Shown here in pieces: positions 8,770 through 18,661 of a DNA stretch of 64,000 nt. Source of the stretch: Paenibacillus sp. Soil787. Lineage in GTDB: Bacteria; Bacillota; Bacilli; Paenibacillales; NBRC-103111. The stretch is from positions 109,091 through 173,090 of the forward strand of contig NZ_LMSP01000047.1 in NCBI RefSeq assembly GCF_001429545.1, in the 5' to 3' direction. The first letter of the stretch is position 1; each line of letters opens with the position of its first letter. Under the pieces are notes generated by a model. That model saw nothing but the letters and a program-made list of their open reading frames with translations. It did no database searches and was not told the DNA's origin. The position numbers and the translations under genes are program-made.

Positions 8770-8798
8770 ATGCAGTAGCAGAGGAGTATAAATCAATA

Positions 8799-11513
8799 AT
8801 GAGAAACAAGAAATTAGCAAGTGCAATTGTTAGCTCTTTAATTATGACAAGCCTGGCAGGGATGCCAGTTTTGGCGGCAGAGTCAGTAAATACGACATCA
8901 ACTAGTAATGTAAGGCTTTCTTTCCCTGACGTAAAATCGGACTATTGGGGTATTCGACATATATCCAAACTTGCTTTGGAAGGCATTATTGAAGGCTACG
9001 AGGATGGCGCATACCGGGCAGAGAACTCGGTTTCACAGCAAGATGTTCTTATAATGGCAACTCGAATGATGGGTTTGCAAGGCGATGTAGACGCAATGAC
9101 AACAGCAACGGTGTTTCCCGATTTCATGCTGGTTGATAATTATGCGCGTAATTATGTAGCAATTGCTCTCCAAAAAGGCTTAATCTCCAACGAGGAAGAG
9201 AAAGCGAGAAGCCAAGGCGATAAGTCCAAAGATAAATGGGGACAACGCAAGGCAACAAGAGAATGGGTAGCTGAAGTAGTGATTCGCGCGATCGGTAAGG
9301 CTGCAACCGCACAAAGCTTATCGACAACACCGACGGCTTTCAAAGATAATAATGATATTAGCAGCACAACGTTGGGATTTGTTAATGCAGCTGTAGCTTT
9401 GAAGGTTGTAGACGGCTTTGAAGATGGCACGTTCCAACCTAAAGGGGCAGTCACGCGTGCTCAAATGGCCGCTTTTTTGAGCCGCTCCCAAAAGGAGCTA
9501 GCTACATTGCCTTCACGTGCTGTGAAAGGGTACATGACAAGCTTAACGAGCGGCACTATTGGCCTTATGGATAAAGATGGGAATACGAGTACATATAAAC
9601 TATCGCCGAACACTGTTTTCTTTGGGAATAAAAATGATACCGCAATTACTGCGAAAACGCTGCAAGAAACGTTTGAAGTCTCTCTCGTTCAAGTGAATGG
9701 AACAGCCTATTATGTTGAAATCATTAGTGATGAGCTTCAGCTGGATATCCATGAAGGTAAATTATTGAAATTGAATATGAGCAGCCTCAAGGCAACATTG
9801 GATGATTTTGAGAGCTATGATTTAGCGCCGGATGTCGCTGTAACAGATGCAGATGGACGCGGGCTAAGCCTAGGAGATATCGTAAATGGCAGTACAATTC
9901 AATTGCGTAAAAGCAAGATCGTCAAAAGTGATAAATATACGTCCATCATCGTTCAACAGGTACCCGTTAATAAAACAGCAGACGGCGCGATTCAAACGCT
10001 TAACAAAGATGCCATGCAAATTACGCTTCTTGACACCGTATCAGGGCAGCCTGAGACCTATGGTTTCTCAAGCAATTTGATTGCGACTTTACCAGATAAC
10101 AGCCTCGTAGATATCAATTCTCTTCATGTAGGAGATTCGGTTGAGTATACGGTTAAGAACAGTGAAATTGTGAAGATCGTTATTAAAAAGCAAGCGGATG
10201 TCGGTATAAGTGTTGAGGGGACTTTGAAAGCGCTTGGCGATGACAAAACATTTTTAACAATAACCAAATCTGCTGGCGGGACATTAGCATCCTATGTTCT
10301 TAGCGATAACGTGCAAGTGAGAATTAATGGTTTAGCTACGGCTGGTATTTATGATATCGCTTCAGGAGATCAGCTTAAGCTGGATGTTTTGAACAACAAA
10401 GTAACTTTAATTACGGTAACCAACCGTTCTATTGAGAACTTATACTTTGCCAAAATTATTTCATACGATCAAGCATCGAAATTATTAACCGTTATCGATA
10501 ATACAGGTAAACCGCATGCTTATATTTTAAAAGATACAGTTTCCATTTCATATGCAGGAGTGAAGCTTCCTTTTGCAAACTTCAGCAGCACATTTACGGC
10601 AGGGAAATATGTAGATTTACTTGTGTCTAAAGATAACGTCACTCAAATTCAAATGTCCTCCCAATTGGATGGCGCACTAACGCAATTAAATTTACAAACG
10701 AATGATATTACATTGAAAACGGACAGCGGTCAAAGCTTGACGTTCAAGCTTAATTACGCTCCACAGGTTGAGCTTGCGAATAAGCCTAACAGCACACTGT
10801 CTGATTTAAAAGTTGGGGACAATGTTAGCCTATTACTAAGCTTCGATCAGGGAATTGTCACGAAAATTGTGACGAGTAAAACAGCACTTTATAAAACAAT
10901 TTTAACGAATGTGAACAGCAAGCAAATTACCGTTACGGATGAGGCGAACACTTCTTATGTCCTTTCCCTGGATGGTGTTCCAATCGTCAAAGCGGATCAA
11001 AGTGTAGGATCTATTACAGACGTTGCTCTTGATGATTATGTAAAGCTTACGTTCAAAGGTCTAGCTGTTGTGAAAGCAGAGCTCATAAGTCCCGTACGCG
11101 GTAAGGTTACAGCTGTGAATGCGGCTAGCGCAAGCTTAACCGTTCAAGATTTTTCAGGTAAAAGTCAAGTGATTAACGCAGGCAGCAACTATGACGTTAA
11201 ACTTAATGGCGGCGTTCCATGGAGTTTCACCTCCATCAAAGTAGGCGATCGTGTTGAAGTGATGAAAGACGCCAATGACAAGATGATTATTCAAGTAGCT
11301 GTAGGATCCAAGCGGGAAGTGGATAACTACAATAACGTTGTGAACCAATTTTACTTCAAAGCTACAAGCTCCGGAGAAAAAACGGCTTATAGTATTTTCC
11401 CAAGAGCTTATTTCCATAAAGGAACAGATGTTGTGTCGGCATCCTCTTTTGCAGCTGGAGATCAAGTAACGCTTTATGTGTTAGACGATAAAATTGTTGA
11501 GATTGAGAAATAA
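8799..11513 (+). CDS. SLH-domain surface protein with long beta-repeat region
   Basis: Surface-anchored protein of 904 residues. A signal peptide (1-27, ending VLAAE) is followed by three SLH domains (about 42-95, 105-165, 182-232). These end in FEDGTFQPKGAVTRAQMAAF and bind pyruvylated secondary wall polymer. Residues about 240-904 hold roughly nine diverged repeats of 65-75 residues. Each has a pattern of short strands, a D-x-G turn, a 'sxLxxGDxV' segment and a final hydrophobic strand. No catalytic motif was recognised. The ribosome site is GAGGAG. It is likely co-transcribed with the amidase and GerMN genes; a terminator follows at 11537. Confidence 0.9.
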   Translation: MRNKKLASAIVSSLIMTSLAGMPVLAAESVNTTSTSNVRLSFPDVKSDYWGIRHISKLALEGIIEGYEDGAYRAENSVSQQDVLIMATRMMGLQGDVDAMTTATVFPDFMLVDNYARNYVAIALQKGLISNEEEKARSQGDKSKDKWGQRKATREWVAEVVIRAIGKAATAQSLSTTPTAFKDNNDISSTTLGFVNAAVALKVVDGFEDGTFQPKGAVTRAQMAAFLSRSQKELATLPSRAVKGYMTSLTSGTIGLMDKDGNTSTYKLSPNTVFFGNKNDTAITAKTLQETFEVSLVQVNGTAYYVEIISDELQLDIHEGKLLKLNMSSLKATLDDFESYDLAPDVAVTDADGRGLSLGDIVNGSTIQLRKSKIVKSDKYTSIIVQQVPVNKTADGAIQTLNKDAMQITLLDTVSGQPETYGFSSNLIATLPDNSLVDINSLHVGDSVEYTVKNSEIVKIVIKKQADVGISVEGTLKALGDDKTFLTITKSAGGTLASYVLSDNVQVRINGLATAGIYDIASGDQLKLDVLNNKVTLITVTNRSIENLYFAKIISYDQASKLLTVIDNTGKPHAYILKDTVSISYAGVKLPFANFSSTFTAGKYVDLLVSKDNVTQIQMSSQLDGALTQLNLQTNDITLKTDSGQSLTFKLNYAPQVELANKPNSTLSDLKVGDNVSLLLSFDQGIVTKIVTSKTALYKTILTNVNSKQITVTDEANTSYVLSLDGVPIVKADQSVGSITDVALDDYVKLTFKGLAVVKAELISPVRGKVTAVNAASASLTVQDFSGKSQVINAGSNYDVKLNGGVPWSFTSIKVGDRVEVMKDANDKMIIQVAVGSKREVDNYNNVVNQFYFKATSSGEKTAYSIFPRAYFHKGTDVVSASSFAAGDQVTLYVLDDKIVEIEK

Positions 11514-11536
11514 TTTTGAACAAAAATAAAGTTCAT

Positions 11537-11582
11537 CCGTCTGTATATTAGGAGCTTGACTTCTAAGGCAGACGGTTTTTTT
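11537..11582 (+). terminator. Terminator after SLH gene
   Basis: CCGTCTG (11537-11543) pairs with CAGACGG (11569-11575) and is followed by seven T. Confidence 0.85.
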
Positions 11583-11705
11583 CTATTTATAAAAAAAATA
11601 TGGCAATTATTTAGAAAATGTTCGCATTTTGACGCTTTCAAGCATTGATTCTAACGCCACAATTCGCTACACTGGAGATTATTACGACCCTAAGGAAGTA
11701 AAGAC

Positions 11706-12377
11706 ATGACACAGAAGCTAGTAAGGCATATTTTGGATACAATCGGTGAGCTCTTTCCGGATGCACATTGCGAGCTGCGCCACAGTAATCCGTTTGAATT
11801 AACGATTGCTGTATTATTATCGGCTCAATGCACCGATGAAACCGTGAATAAGGTGACATTGGATTTATTTCAGAAATATAAGCGTCCTGAAGATTACTTG
11901 GCCGTTCCACTTTCGGAACTGGAGCAAGACATTCGACGGATTGGATTATTTCGAAATAAGGCAAGCAATATTCAAAAATTGTGTCAATTGCTGCTGGACA
12001 AGTTTGAAGGCGAAATTCCAGAGAAGCACGAACACTTGGTCGAACTGCCAGGCGTAGGCCGTAAAACGGCAAATGTCGTCGTATCGAACGCTTTCGGGGT
12101 TCCTGCAATAGCAGTAGACACCCATGTTGAGCGAGTCTCCAAAAGACTAGGATTAGTTGGCTGGGACGATTCGGTGCTTGAAGTTGAAAAGAAGCTGATG
12201 AAGAAGGTTCCGCGTGAAGAGTGGACTCAAACGCATCATCGTCTTATATTCTTCGGTCGGTATCACTGCAAAGCTCAGAATCCGCAGTGCACGATATGCC
12301 CATTGCTCAGCAATTGCCGTGAGGGTAAGAAACGTATGAAACCAAGTGCAACTAGGAAAACTATTACAAACAAATGA
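11706..12377 (+). CDS. nth: Endonuclease III
   Basis: DNA glycosylase/AP lyase for oxidised pyrimidines in base excision repair, 223 residues. The helix-hairpin-helix motif LPGVGRKTANVV contains the catalytic Lys120. The catalytic Asp138 is in VDTHVERVSKRLGL. A [4Fe-4S] cluster is bound by Cys188-x6-Cys195-x2-Cys198-x5-Cys204. Length is typical. AAGGAAG precedes the ATG. It is followed at 27 bases by a small gene of unknown function, probably in the same transcript. Confidence 0.97.
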   Translation: MTQKLVRHILDTIGELFPDAHCELRHSNPFELTIAVLLSAQCTDETVNKVTLDLFQKYKRPEDYLAVPLSELEQDIRRIGLFRNKASNIQKLCQLLLDKFEGEIPEKHEHLVELPGVGRKTANVVVSNAFGVPAIAVDTHVERVSKRLGLVGWDDSVLEVEKKLMKKVPREEWTQTHHRLIFFGRYHCKAQNPQCTICPLLSNCREGKKRMKPSATRKTITNK

Positions 12378-12403
12378 TATGCAGACAAAGGATGGGATTT
12401 GAA

Positions 12404-12679
12404 ATGAAATGCATCGCCGTATACACCAATAGCTTTGAACTGTTCTCTGATATTTATGAGCAAGTGATTAACACGCCCCTAGCCGATAATGAGGAAAAAG
12501 TCATTGAAGGTGTAACAGTCAGTGAATCCGGTGAAGTTCCTCAGAATTACATAGACAAGATGAAAACGAAATCCGAAGTCGTTGTTATGAAAGTAAAAGA
12601 CTCCGACATTACGATTTTGCAGCATCGCGATGTCTTTGAGATTTTCTTGCCGGAAAAAGAAAAAGCAGTAATGTCCTAA
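12404..12679 (+). CDS. Small protein of unknown function, co-transcribed with nth
   Basis: Protein of 91 residues, not recognised. It begins MKCIAVYTNSFELFSDIYEQ, is acidic, and has alternating beta/alpha character with VVVMKVKDSDITILQ near the middle. No signal peptide or membrane segment is seen. The ATG at 12404 has AAAGGATG upstream; a longer in-frame start at 12374 would overlap nth and was not preferred. It ends just before a strong terminator, so nth and this gene likely form a unit. Confidence 0.75.
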   Translation: MKCIAVYTNSFELFSDIYEQVINTPLADNEEKVIEGVTVSESGEVPQNYIDKMKTKSEVVVMKVKDSDITILQHRDVFEIFLPEKEKAVMS

Positions 12680-12684
12680 AACCT

Positions 12685-12709
12685 AAATCTCCCTTTGGGA
12701 GATTTTTTT
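12685..12709 (+). terminator. Terminator after nth operon
   Basis: AAATCTCCC-TTT-GGGAGATTT is a perfect 9-bp stem running into a T-tract. Confidence 0.9.
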
Positions 12710-12711
12710 CT

Positions 12712-12811
12712 GTAGATAAGAAAGTATAAGTTTTATACTTTTGCTTCGCATCTACCTTGACAAACGCGCTCGTCCCAGAAGGACGACGGAGTCGTTTGTC
12801 CTTGGTTATGT
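12712..12811. repeat. ~100-bp double stem-loop repeat, copy 2 (dynA leader)
   Basis: Copy of 5258-5360 with only a few changes, including loss of a GAGA stretch. The second stem is here perfect at its base (GACAAACG with CGTTTGTC). It ends about 40 bases before the dynA start, so it would lie in that mRNA leader if transcription begins upstream. Confidence 0.75.
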
Positions 12812-12850
12812 TTGGAGAGAAGAACGGATCATAAGGAGCGGAATGGACGT

Positions 12851-15800
12851 ATGACGCAAATGGTGGATATAAGCATCTCGGTCATGCCGGATGCGATCAG
12901 GAACATGCAGATTAATCTGCAAGCAAAAGGGGATTACGACAACGCAAGCAAGCTAGGTCAGCTGCTTGATAAAATAGCCGCTGGACGGATGAATATAGCG
13001 TTCTGCGGCCATTTCTCAGCGGGGAAATCGACCCTGATTAATCAGCTTTGTGGGCATGCTTTACTGCCGTCCAGCCCAATACCAACAAGTGCAAACATTG
13101 TGAGTATTCGTAATGGAGCACCTGGAGCACATGTAACACATCGTATGAAGGATGGCACAACAAACAACCAGGTAAAACCGAAGACGATTGCGCTTGAAGA
13201 ATTAGAAGCATATTGCGTCAATGGTACAGATATTGAAACGGTAGAGATTACTTATCCGATTCCATTTCTAGACAGTCACACGGCGCTGCTTGATACGCCT
13301 GGAATTGATTCTACGGATGATGCCCATCATCAATCTACGGAGTCGGCCTTACATCTAGCCGATGTAGTTTTCTATGTTATGGATTACAATCATGTTCAAT
13401 CTGAAGTTAATCTTGCGTTCACAAAGAAGATGAAGGAGTGGGGCAAGCCGCTCTATCTGATTGTGAATATGATTGATAAGCACAAAGAATGGGAGCTTCC
13501 TTTTGAACAGTATCAGGAGGGGACGAAGCAAGCTTTCTTGAGCTGGGGCATCGAGCCGGATGATTTGCTGTTCGTGACCATGAAGGAGCCGAGCCATCCG
13601 CATAATGAGTATGCGAAGCTGCAATGGCTCCTAAGCCGTTTGATTGAGCGCGGGGATGATCTGCGAAGCTTCAGCATCGACGCATCCGCGCGTTATCTTG
13701 CAGATGAGCACGGCAAGTGGTTGGCTGATCAGCATGAGCCGCAGAAAGCGGCGCTTATGGAGCAAATCAGCCAGGAAAGTGACGTGCAAGAGGTTCAGGC
13801 GCAAGCTGCTGCGAAGCAGGAAGAGCTTGCAGCGGTGAAGGGACGGCCGGAAGCGTTAACGGCGGCGCTCCGTAAGGAAGTTGGCATGATTATCGAGAAT
13901 GCCAATATAACACCAGCCTTGACCAGGGACCAGGCTCATGCGTATTTGGAGAGCCGTAAACCCGGGTTCAAGGTAGGTTTTTTCTCCAGAGCTGCGCAAA
14001 CTGCTCTAGAGACGGAGAAACGCCTGGGCGCGTTTCAGGCGGATTTGGCTGAACAGGTAGAAGCGCAGCTGGATTGGCATCTACGAGATGCTTTGAAGAA
14101 GGCTTCTCAGGAGCAAGGGCAGCATGATCCTGCCCTGACAGAGCAAATCGAAGCACTGAAGGTTGATGTGACGACACAGTGGCTCGCAGCACAAGTGAAT
14201 GCTGGCGCAACCTTTGGCGGCGAATATACGCTCAACTTCATGAAGCAGTTGTCAGCTGATATTAAACAGCAGTACCGAAAGCAGGCTTTTGCGGTGATTG
14301 ATCTAATCGCGGCAGCAGTCCGCGAAGGGGGGGCGCAAGCGGCTGACGCGCTTGCGGCAGAGCTCGAAGCGCTGGGCGTTCGCCTCAGCGCTTGCCGGGA
14401 ACTGCAGCGCCTCGAGGAAGCCGAGGCGGAGGCGGTGGCCCAGCTGCTGCGCATGGCCAGCTGGCCTAGACCGTCTGCGCCGGCGCTGCCGGCTGCGCAG
14501 CAGTACACGGCCATGGAGGAGACGGCAGCCGTCCCGCTGAGCGGGGGGCTTCACGTGACCTCCATGGGCACAATCCTGCAGGCCGCCGCCACAGCGTCGG
14601 CGGCCGCAGGCACTGCAGTTGCCCCAGCGGAGGCAGCTGCATCAGCGCCTACCGCGTTCACCTCGGGTGAACACGGTAAGCGCATGGAGCGCAAGGCCGC
14701 CGACTTGCAGGCGGCCTCAAGCCTCATCGAAGGCCTGCCGTCGATGAGGTCGATCGCGCGCTCCATGCGCGAGAAATCGGAACGTCTGCGGCAGCGGACG
14801 TTCACGATTGCCCTGTTCGGCGCCTTCAGCGCCGGCAAATCCTCTTTCGCCAATGCGTTGATTGGTGAAAGAGTGCTGCCGGTTTCGCCGAACCCAACGA
14901 CGGCGGCGATCAATAAGATCATGCCGCCGCAGGAAGGTTGGCCGCATGGCACAGCCAAGGTCAGGATGAAGAAGACGGACGCGATTATGCAGGACGTTCT
15001 CTATTCTTTGGACATACTTGGCGTGCAGGCGACAGACATGGCTTCAGCCCTCAAACGCATAAGCGCACTTTCTCCGGCGGACGTTACGGCCAAAGGGAAG
15101 CCGCACTATTCCTTCCTGAAAGCAGTAGAGAAGGGCTGGGCGTTAGCACAAGATCATTTAGGCACAGAACTAAAAATCACCAAAGACGAATTCCCAAGCT
15201 ATGTCGCAGACGAATCCAAGTCCTGTTTTGTTGAATTTATCGAATTATATTATTCCAATCCATTGACGGAACAAGGCATTATATTCGTTGATACGCCAGG
15301 GGCTGATTCCATTAATGCCCGCCATACCGGGGTAGCTTTTAACTATATTAAAAATGCGGATGCTATTCTTTTCGTTACTTATTACAATCATGCCTTCTCG
15401 CAGGCAGACCGCGAATTTCTTTTGCAGCTCGGTCGTGTGAAGGATAGCTTCGAGATGGATAAAATGTTTTTCATCGTCAATGCGGCTGATCTTGCCGCTA
15501 GCTCGGAAGAATTAAATGGCGTTATTAAACATGTGGAAACGAATTTACTGCAGCACGGCATTCGAAATCCGCGTATTTATCCAATTTCCAGTTATTTGGC
15601 CGCAGAGGGCAAAATAACAGGTAACGATGCGTTGGTTACCCAATCTGGCATTCAGCCATTTGAGCAAGAATTCGTGAAGTTTACGTTCAATGAGCTTAGC
15701 GATGTCGCTATCCATGCTGCTAATTTGGAGCTGAATCGCGCGATTGCTACCATGCAGCAATGGCTGGAGCGAGCGCAGTCTGGGGAGGAAGAGCGTAAGC

Positions 15801-16549
15801 TTCAGTTAACCAAGCTCGGTCAGGCGGAGCATACCGGAACTGAACTGCTAGAAAATACCCTGTATGACGCGGAGCTTAAAGAATTAAAGAAAGAAATTCA
15901 GGAGCTTTTGTACTACGTCAAGCAGCGCACGATGTACCGCTTTGGTGAATTGTACAATTATGCTTTTAATCCATCAACCTTCAGGGATGATGCCAGAGAT
16001 CCGAAGCAAGCTCTGCAATCCGCATGGGGTGAACTGCAGCGGATGATTGGCTACGATTTATCTCAAGAGGTTTTGGCCACAACGCTTCGGGTCGAAAATC
16101 GCATGAATTTGATTAGCAAGAGCCGTGTAAAGCGCTGGGAAGAGCAGCTTGGTGAGTTGCTGGAAGGTTTCGAAAGTGGAACATATGAATCAAATAAGTT
16201 TGTGACACCTGAAATTACGTCTAACCTTGATGTTCCAGATGTAACCTTGAAGCTGCTCCAAAGTCATTTCAAAAATGCGAAGCAATTTTTCGAAGGCGAT
16301 GGCAAAAGCAAGCTCAGAGCAGATTTGGAAAACCGGATGAACACGCCGGTTGCAGAATTTATCGAGCAGCAAACATTGGAGCTTGAACAAGCTTATGCGA
16401 ACCAGTTGGAAAATTGGCTAGCAACACAGAAAAATCTGATGCTTCAGGAGCTGAATGAACATGCTGAAGGGCTTCGCGATGCTCTCGAAATGAAGATTGA
16501 TTTGAACGAACTTATATCCAAACAGCATCAATTAAAGGCTTTTGTTTAA
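12851..16549 (+). CDS. dynA: Dynamin-like GTPase with two fused dynamin domains (DynA type)
   Basis: Bacterial dynamin of about 1232 residues, comparable to the Bacillus DynA protein that acts in membrane fusion and repair. First GTPase: G1 GHFSAGKST (about 53-61), G3 DTPGID, G4 NMIDK. Second GTPase: G1 GAFSAGKSS (about 657-665), G3 DTPGAD, G4 region NAADLAAS. Helical stalks follow each. The segment linking the halves (about residues 490-640) is very Ala-rich and encoded by conspicuously GC-rich DNA. The ATG at 12851 (MTQMVD) with AAGGAG 12 bases upstream is preferred over a TTG at 12812. It acts at the cytoplasmic membrane. Confidence 0.93.
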   Translation: MTQMVDISISVMPDAIRNMQINLQAKGDYDNASKLGQLLDKIAAGRMNIAFCGHFSAGKSTLINQLCGHALLPSSPIPTSANIVSIRNGAPGAHVTHRMKDGTTNNQVKPKTIALEELEAYCVNGTDIETVEITYPIPFLDSHTALLDTPGIDSTDDAHHQSTESALHLADVVFYVMDYNHVQSEVNLAFTKKMKEWGKPLYLIVNMIDKHKEWELPFEQYQEGTKQAFLSWGIEPDDLLFVTMKEPSHPHNEYAKLQWLLSRLIERGDDLRSFSIDASARYLADEHGKWLADQHEPQKAALMEQISQESDVQEVQAQAAAKQEELAAVKGRPEALTAALRKEVGMIIENANITPALTRDQAHAYLESRKPGFKVGFFSRAAQTALETEKRLGAFQADLAEQVEAQLDWHLRDALKKASQEQGQHDPALTEQIEALKVDVTTQWLAAQVNAGATFGGEYTLNFMKQLSADIKQQYRKQAFAVIDLIAAAVREGGAQAADALAAELEALGVRLSACRELQRLEEAEAEAVAQLLRMASWPRPSAPALPAAQQYTAMEETAAVPLSGGLHVTSMGTILQAAATASAAAGTAVAPAEAAASAPTAFTSGEHGKRMERKAADLQAASSLIEGLPSMRSIARSMREKSERLRQRTFTIALFGAFSAGKSSFANALIGERVLPVSPNPTTAAINKIMPPQEGWPHGTAKVRMKKTDAIMQDVLYSLDILGVQATDMASALKRISALSPADVTAKGKPHYSFLKAVEKGWALAQDHLGTELKITKDEFPSYVADESKSCFVEFIELYYSNPLTEQGIIFVDTPGADSINARHTGVAFNYIKNADAILFVTYYNHAFSQADREFLLQLGRVKDSFEMDKMFFIVNAADLAASSEELNGVIKHVETNLLQHGIRNPRIYPISSYLAAEGKITGNDALVTQSGIQPFEQEFVKFTFNELSDVAIHAANLELNRAIATMQQWLERAQSGEEERKLQLTKLGQAEHTGTELLENTLYDAELKELKKEIQELLYYVKQRTMYRFGELYNYAFNPSTFRDDARDPKQALQSAWGELQRMIGYDLSQEVLATTLRVENRMNLISKSRVKRWEEQLGELLEGFESGTYESNKFVTPEITSNLDVPDVTLKLLQSHFKNAKQFFEGDGKSKLRADLENRMNTPVAEFIEQQTLELEQAYANQLENWLATQKNLMLQELNEHAEGLRDALEMKIDLNELISKQHQLKAFV

Positions 16550-16562
16550 TGATTAAACAAAT

Positions 16563-16603
16563 GGGTTGGTCAGGTTCTATTGAACTTGGCCAACCCTTTT
16601 TTG
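16563..16603 (+). terminator. Terminator after dynA
   Basis: GGGTTGG (16563-16569) pairs with CCAACCC (16590-16596), followed by six T. Confidence 0.85.
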
Positions 16604-16819
16604 CGTATTGCCATGTAAGGGCTTACATCGATGGGTATCGGGATGATTTTAAAGAATAGGGGGGATTCCTGCAAGTTTTTGTGAAGTTATGGGCATTTAA
16701 GCGTTTAAATCCTCGTATCCTCTGATTGCTCGCTAATAGGGATGGTGTTAAGATTCATTAGGTAATAAAACGCTTTCTAAGCTTTTCCAATTTATCCTTC
16801 TTGAGGAGGGGGCCCCAGA

Positions 16820-18661
16820 GTGGAAGTGTTCAGGCAACTGAAGCCGTATTTTTGGCCAGAGAAAAAATTGTTTTTTGGAGCCATTTTATGTTTAGCAGTG
16901 GCAACCGCGCTCGGTCTTGTTTATCCGAATTTACTGCGGTATTTAATCGACGACGTAATCACGAAGAAACAATTTGAGCTAGTTCCCAGATTAGCGCTTG
17001 TAGTCGTACTGGTCGTTTCAATGAAGGGAATGTTTCAATTTCTTCACGGCTTATGCGGAGGTCGTCTAGGTAACCGCGTCGCGTATCATTTACGTAATGC
17101 GCTGTACAACAAGCTTCAGTACTTATCCTTTCAGTACTATGATCAAGCAAGAACTGGGGACTTAATGTCTAGATTGACTGCTGATTTGGAGGCCATTCGA
17201 CAGTTTATCGGCTTCGGCTTTGCTCAGCTTTTAAACGTGATGTTGATGCTAGTTTTCGGTATGGGGATGATGTTTTCGATTAACTGGAAGCTAGCTTTAC
17301 TTACGATGATTACGATGCCATTTCTGGCGTTTACTGCCATTCGGTTTGAAGGTAAAATTCATCCAGCTTTTCGGATGGTACGACAATCTCTCAGTACGAT
17401 GACAACTGCGGTACAAGAAAATATCACAGGTGTTCGAACGGTGAAATCATTTGCTCGCGAACCTCATGAAGTAACGAAGTTTTCAACACGCAATGAGGAT
17501 TACAAGGCCATGAATATTGAAACCTCAGGGATCTGGGCAAAGTATTTTCCCATCATGGAGATTTTGGCGAATTTAAGTGTCGTCACTTTGCTCGGAGTTG
17601 GCGGGTACATGGTGATCGAGAATACCATTACGTTAGGTGAACTTGTTGCCTGTTTCAGTCTCATTTGGTACATTATTGGACCGATGTGGGGTCTTGGATT
17701 TCATATCAATAACTTTACACAAACCAAAGCTTCCGGCGAGAAAATTTTGGAAATTTTGAATCATTATATGCATGTGAAAGATCAACAAAATGCAACTGCT
17801 TTGAAGAGTGAAAATATTAAAGGTCATGTACAGTTTGATCATGTGACATTTTCATATCCGGATAAACAGCCTGCACTTTATGATTTCTCGGTTGATGCTC
17901 CTCCTGGTTCCGTCATAGGGTTATTAGGCAGCACAGGTTCGGGTAAAACGACAGTAATTTCCTTGCTAATGAGAGCTTATAACGTTAAAGAAGGCAAGGT
18001 TATGTTAGATGGTCAAGATATTCGATCTTTGCAAGTAGAAAGCTATCGCAATCAGATCGCTACAGTTTTCCAAGAAACATTCTTGTTTTCCTCTTCAATC
18101 CGAAACAATATCTCTTATGGACGTAAAGATGTGACAATGGATGACATTATTCGGGCAGCTAAGCTGTCCAAAGCGCATGATTTCATTATGGAGCTTCCGG
18201 AAGGTTACGACACGGTAGTTGGTGAACGCGGATTAGGCTTGTCCGGAGGTCAAAAGCAGCGGATTGCCATCGCTCGGGCACTTATTAAGGATCCTAAAAT
18301 TCTCGTTCTAGATGACGCGACTAGCGCGGTTGATATGGAAACAGAACATGAGATTCAAGCAGGCTTCGGCGAGGTTATGAATGGCCGTACAACCTTCATC
18401 ATTGCACACCGGATTTCTTCCTTGAAACATGCCGATGAAATTATTGTTCTGGATAAAGGACGGATTGTACAAAGAGGCACACATCAGGATCTGCTTCAGC
18501 AGGAAGGGCTATACCGTCAAACCTATGATATTCAGTATGCGGATGGGCCTGAGAAAACGGCTGCAAGCAGCCAGGCTGCGGCAACGAAGGATACGGAATT
18601 GGATTTGGATTTGGATGCATTAAACCATTCTCCATCGCATGAAAGAAGGTTAGCACATTGA
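16820..18661 (+). CDS. ABC exporter half-transporter, degenerate-site subunit
   Basis: Half-transporter of 613 residues: a six-helix ABC type-1 membrane domain (about 1-300) and a nucleotide-binding domain. It has Walker A GSTGSGKT and a canonical signature LSGGQ. Its Walker B, LVLDDATSAVD, has Asp where the catalytic Glu is expected. The H-loop is AHRIS. The partner encoded next has the complementary pattern, so the pair should form a heterodimer with one active and one degenerate ATP site, as in BmrCD-type multidrug exporters. The GTG start follows GAGGAGG by ten bases. Substrate unknown. Confidence 0.92.
   Translation: MEVFRQLKPYFWPEKKLFFGAILCLAVATALGLVYPNLLRYLIDDVITKKQFELVPRLALVVVLVVSMKGMFQFLHGLCGGRLGNRVAYHLRNALYNKLQYLSFQYYDQARTGDLMSRLTADLEAIRQFIGFGFAQLLNVMLMLVFGMGMMFSINWKLALLTMITMPFLAFTAIRFEGKIHPAFRMVRQSLSTMTTAVQENITGVRTVKSFAREPHEVTKFSTRNEDYKAMNIETSGIWAKYFPIMEILANLSVVTLLGVGGYMVIENTITLGELVACFSLIWYIIGPMWGLGFHINNFTQTKASGEKILEILNHYMHVKDQQNATALKSENIKGHVQFDHVTFSYPDKQPALYDFSVDAPPGSVIGLLGSTGSGKTTVISLLMRAYNVKEGKVMLDGQDIRSLQVESYRNQIATVFQETFLFSSSIRNNISYGRKDVTMDDIIRAAKLSKAHDFIMELPEGYDTVVGERGLGLSGGQKQRIAIARALIKDPKILVLDDATSAVDMETEHEIQAGFGEVMNGRTTFIIAHRISSLKHADEIIVLDKGRIVQRGTHQDLLQQEGLYRQTYDIQYADGPEKTAASSQAAATKDTELDLDLDALNHSPSHERRLAH

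Noticed and set aside
14107-14958. Long antisense frames within dynA
   Set aside because: Consequence of the GC-rich, Ala-rich segment; no ribosome sites, and the plus-strand gene is clearly intact.
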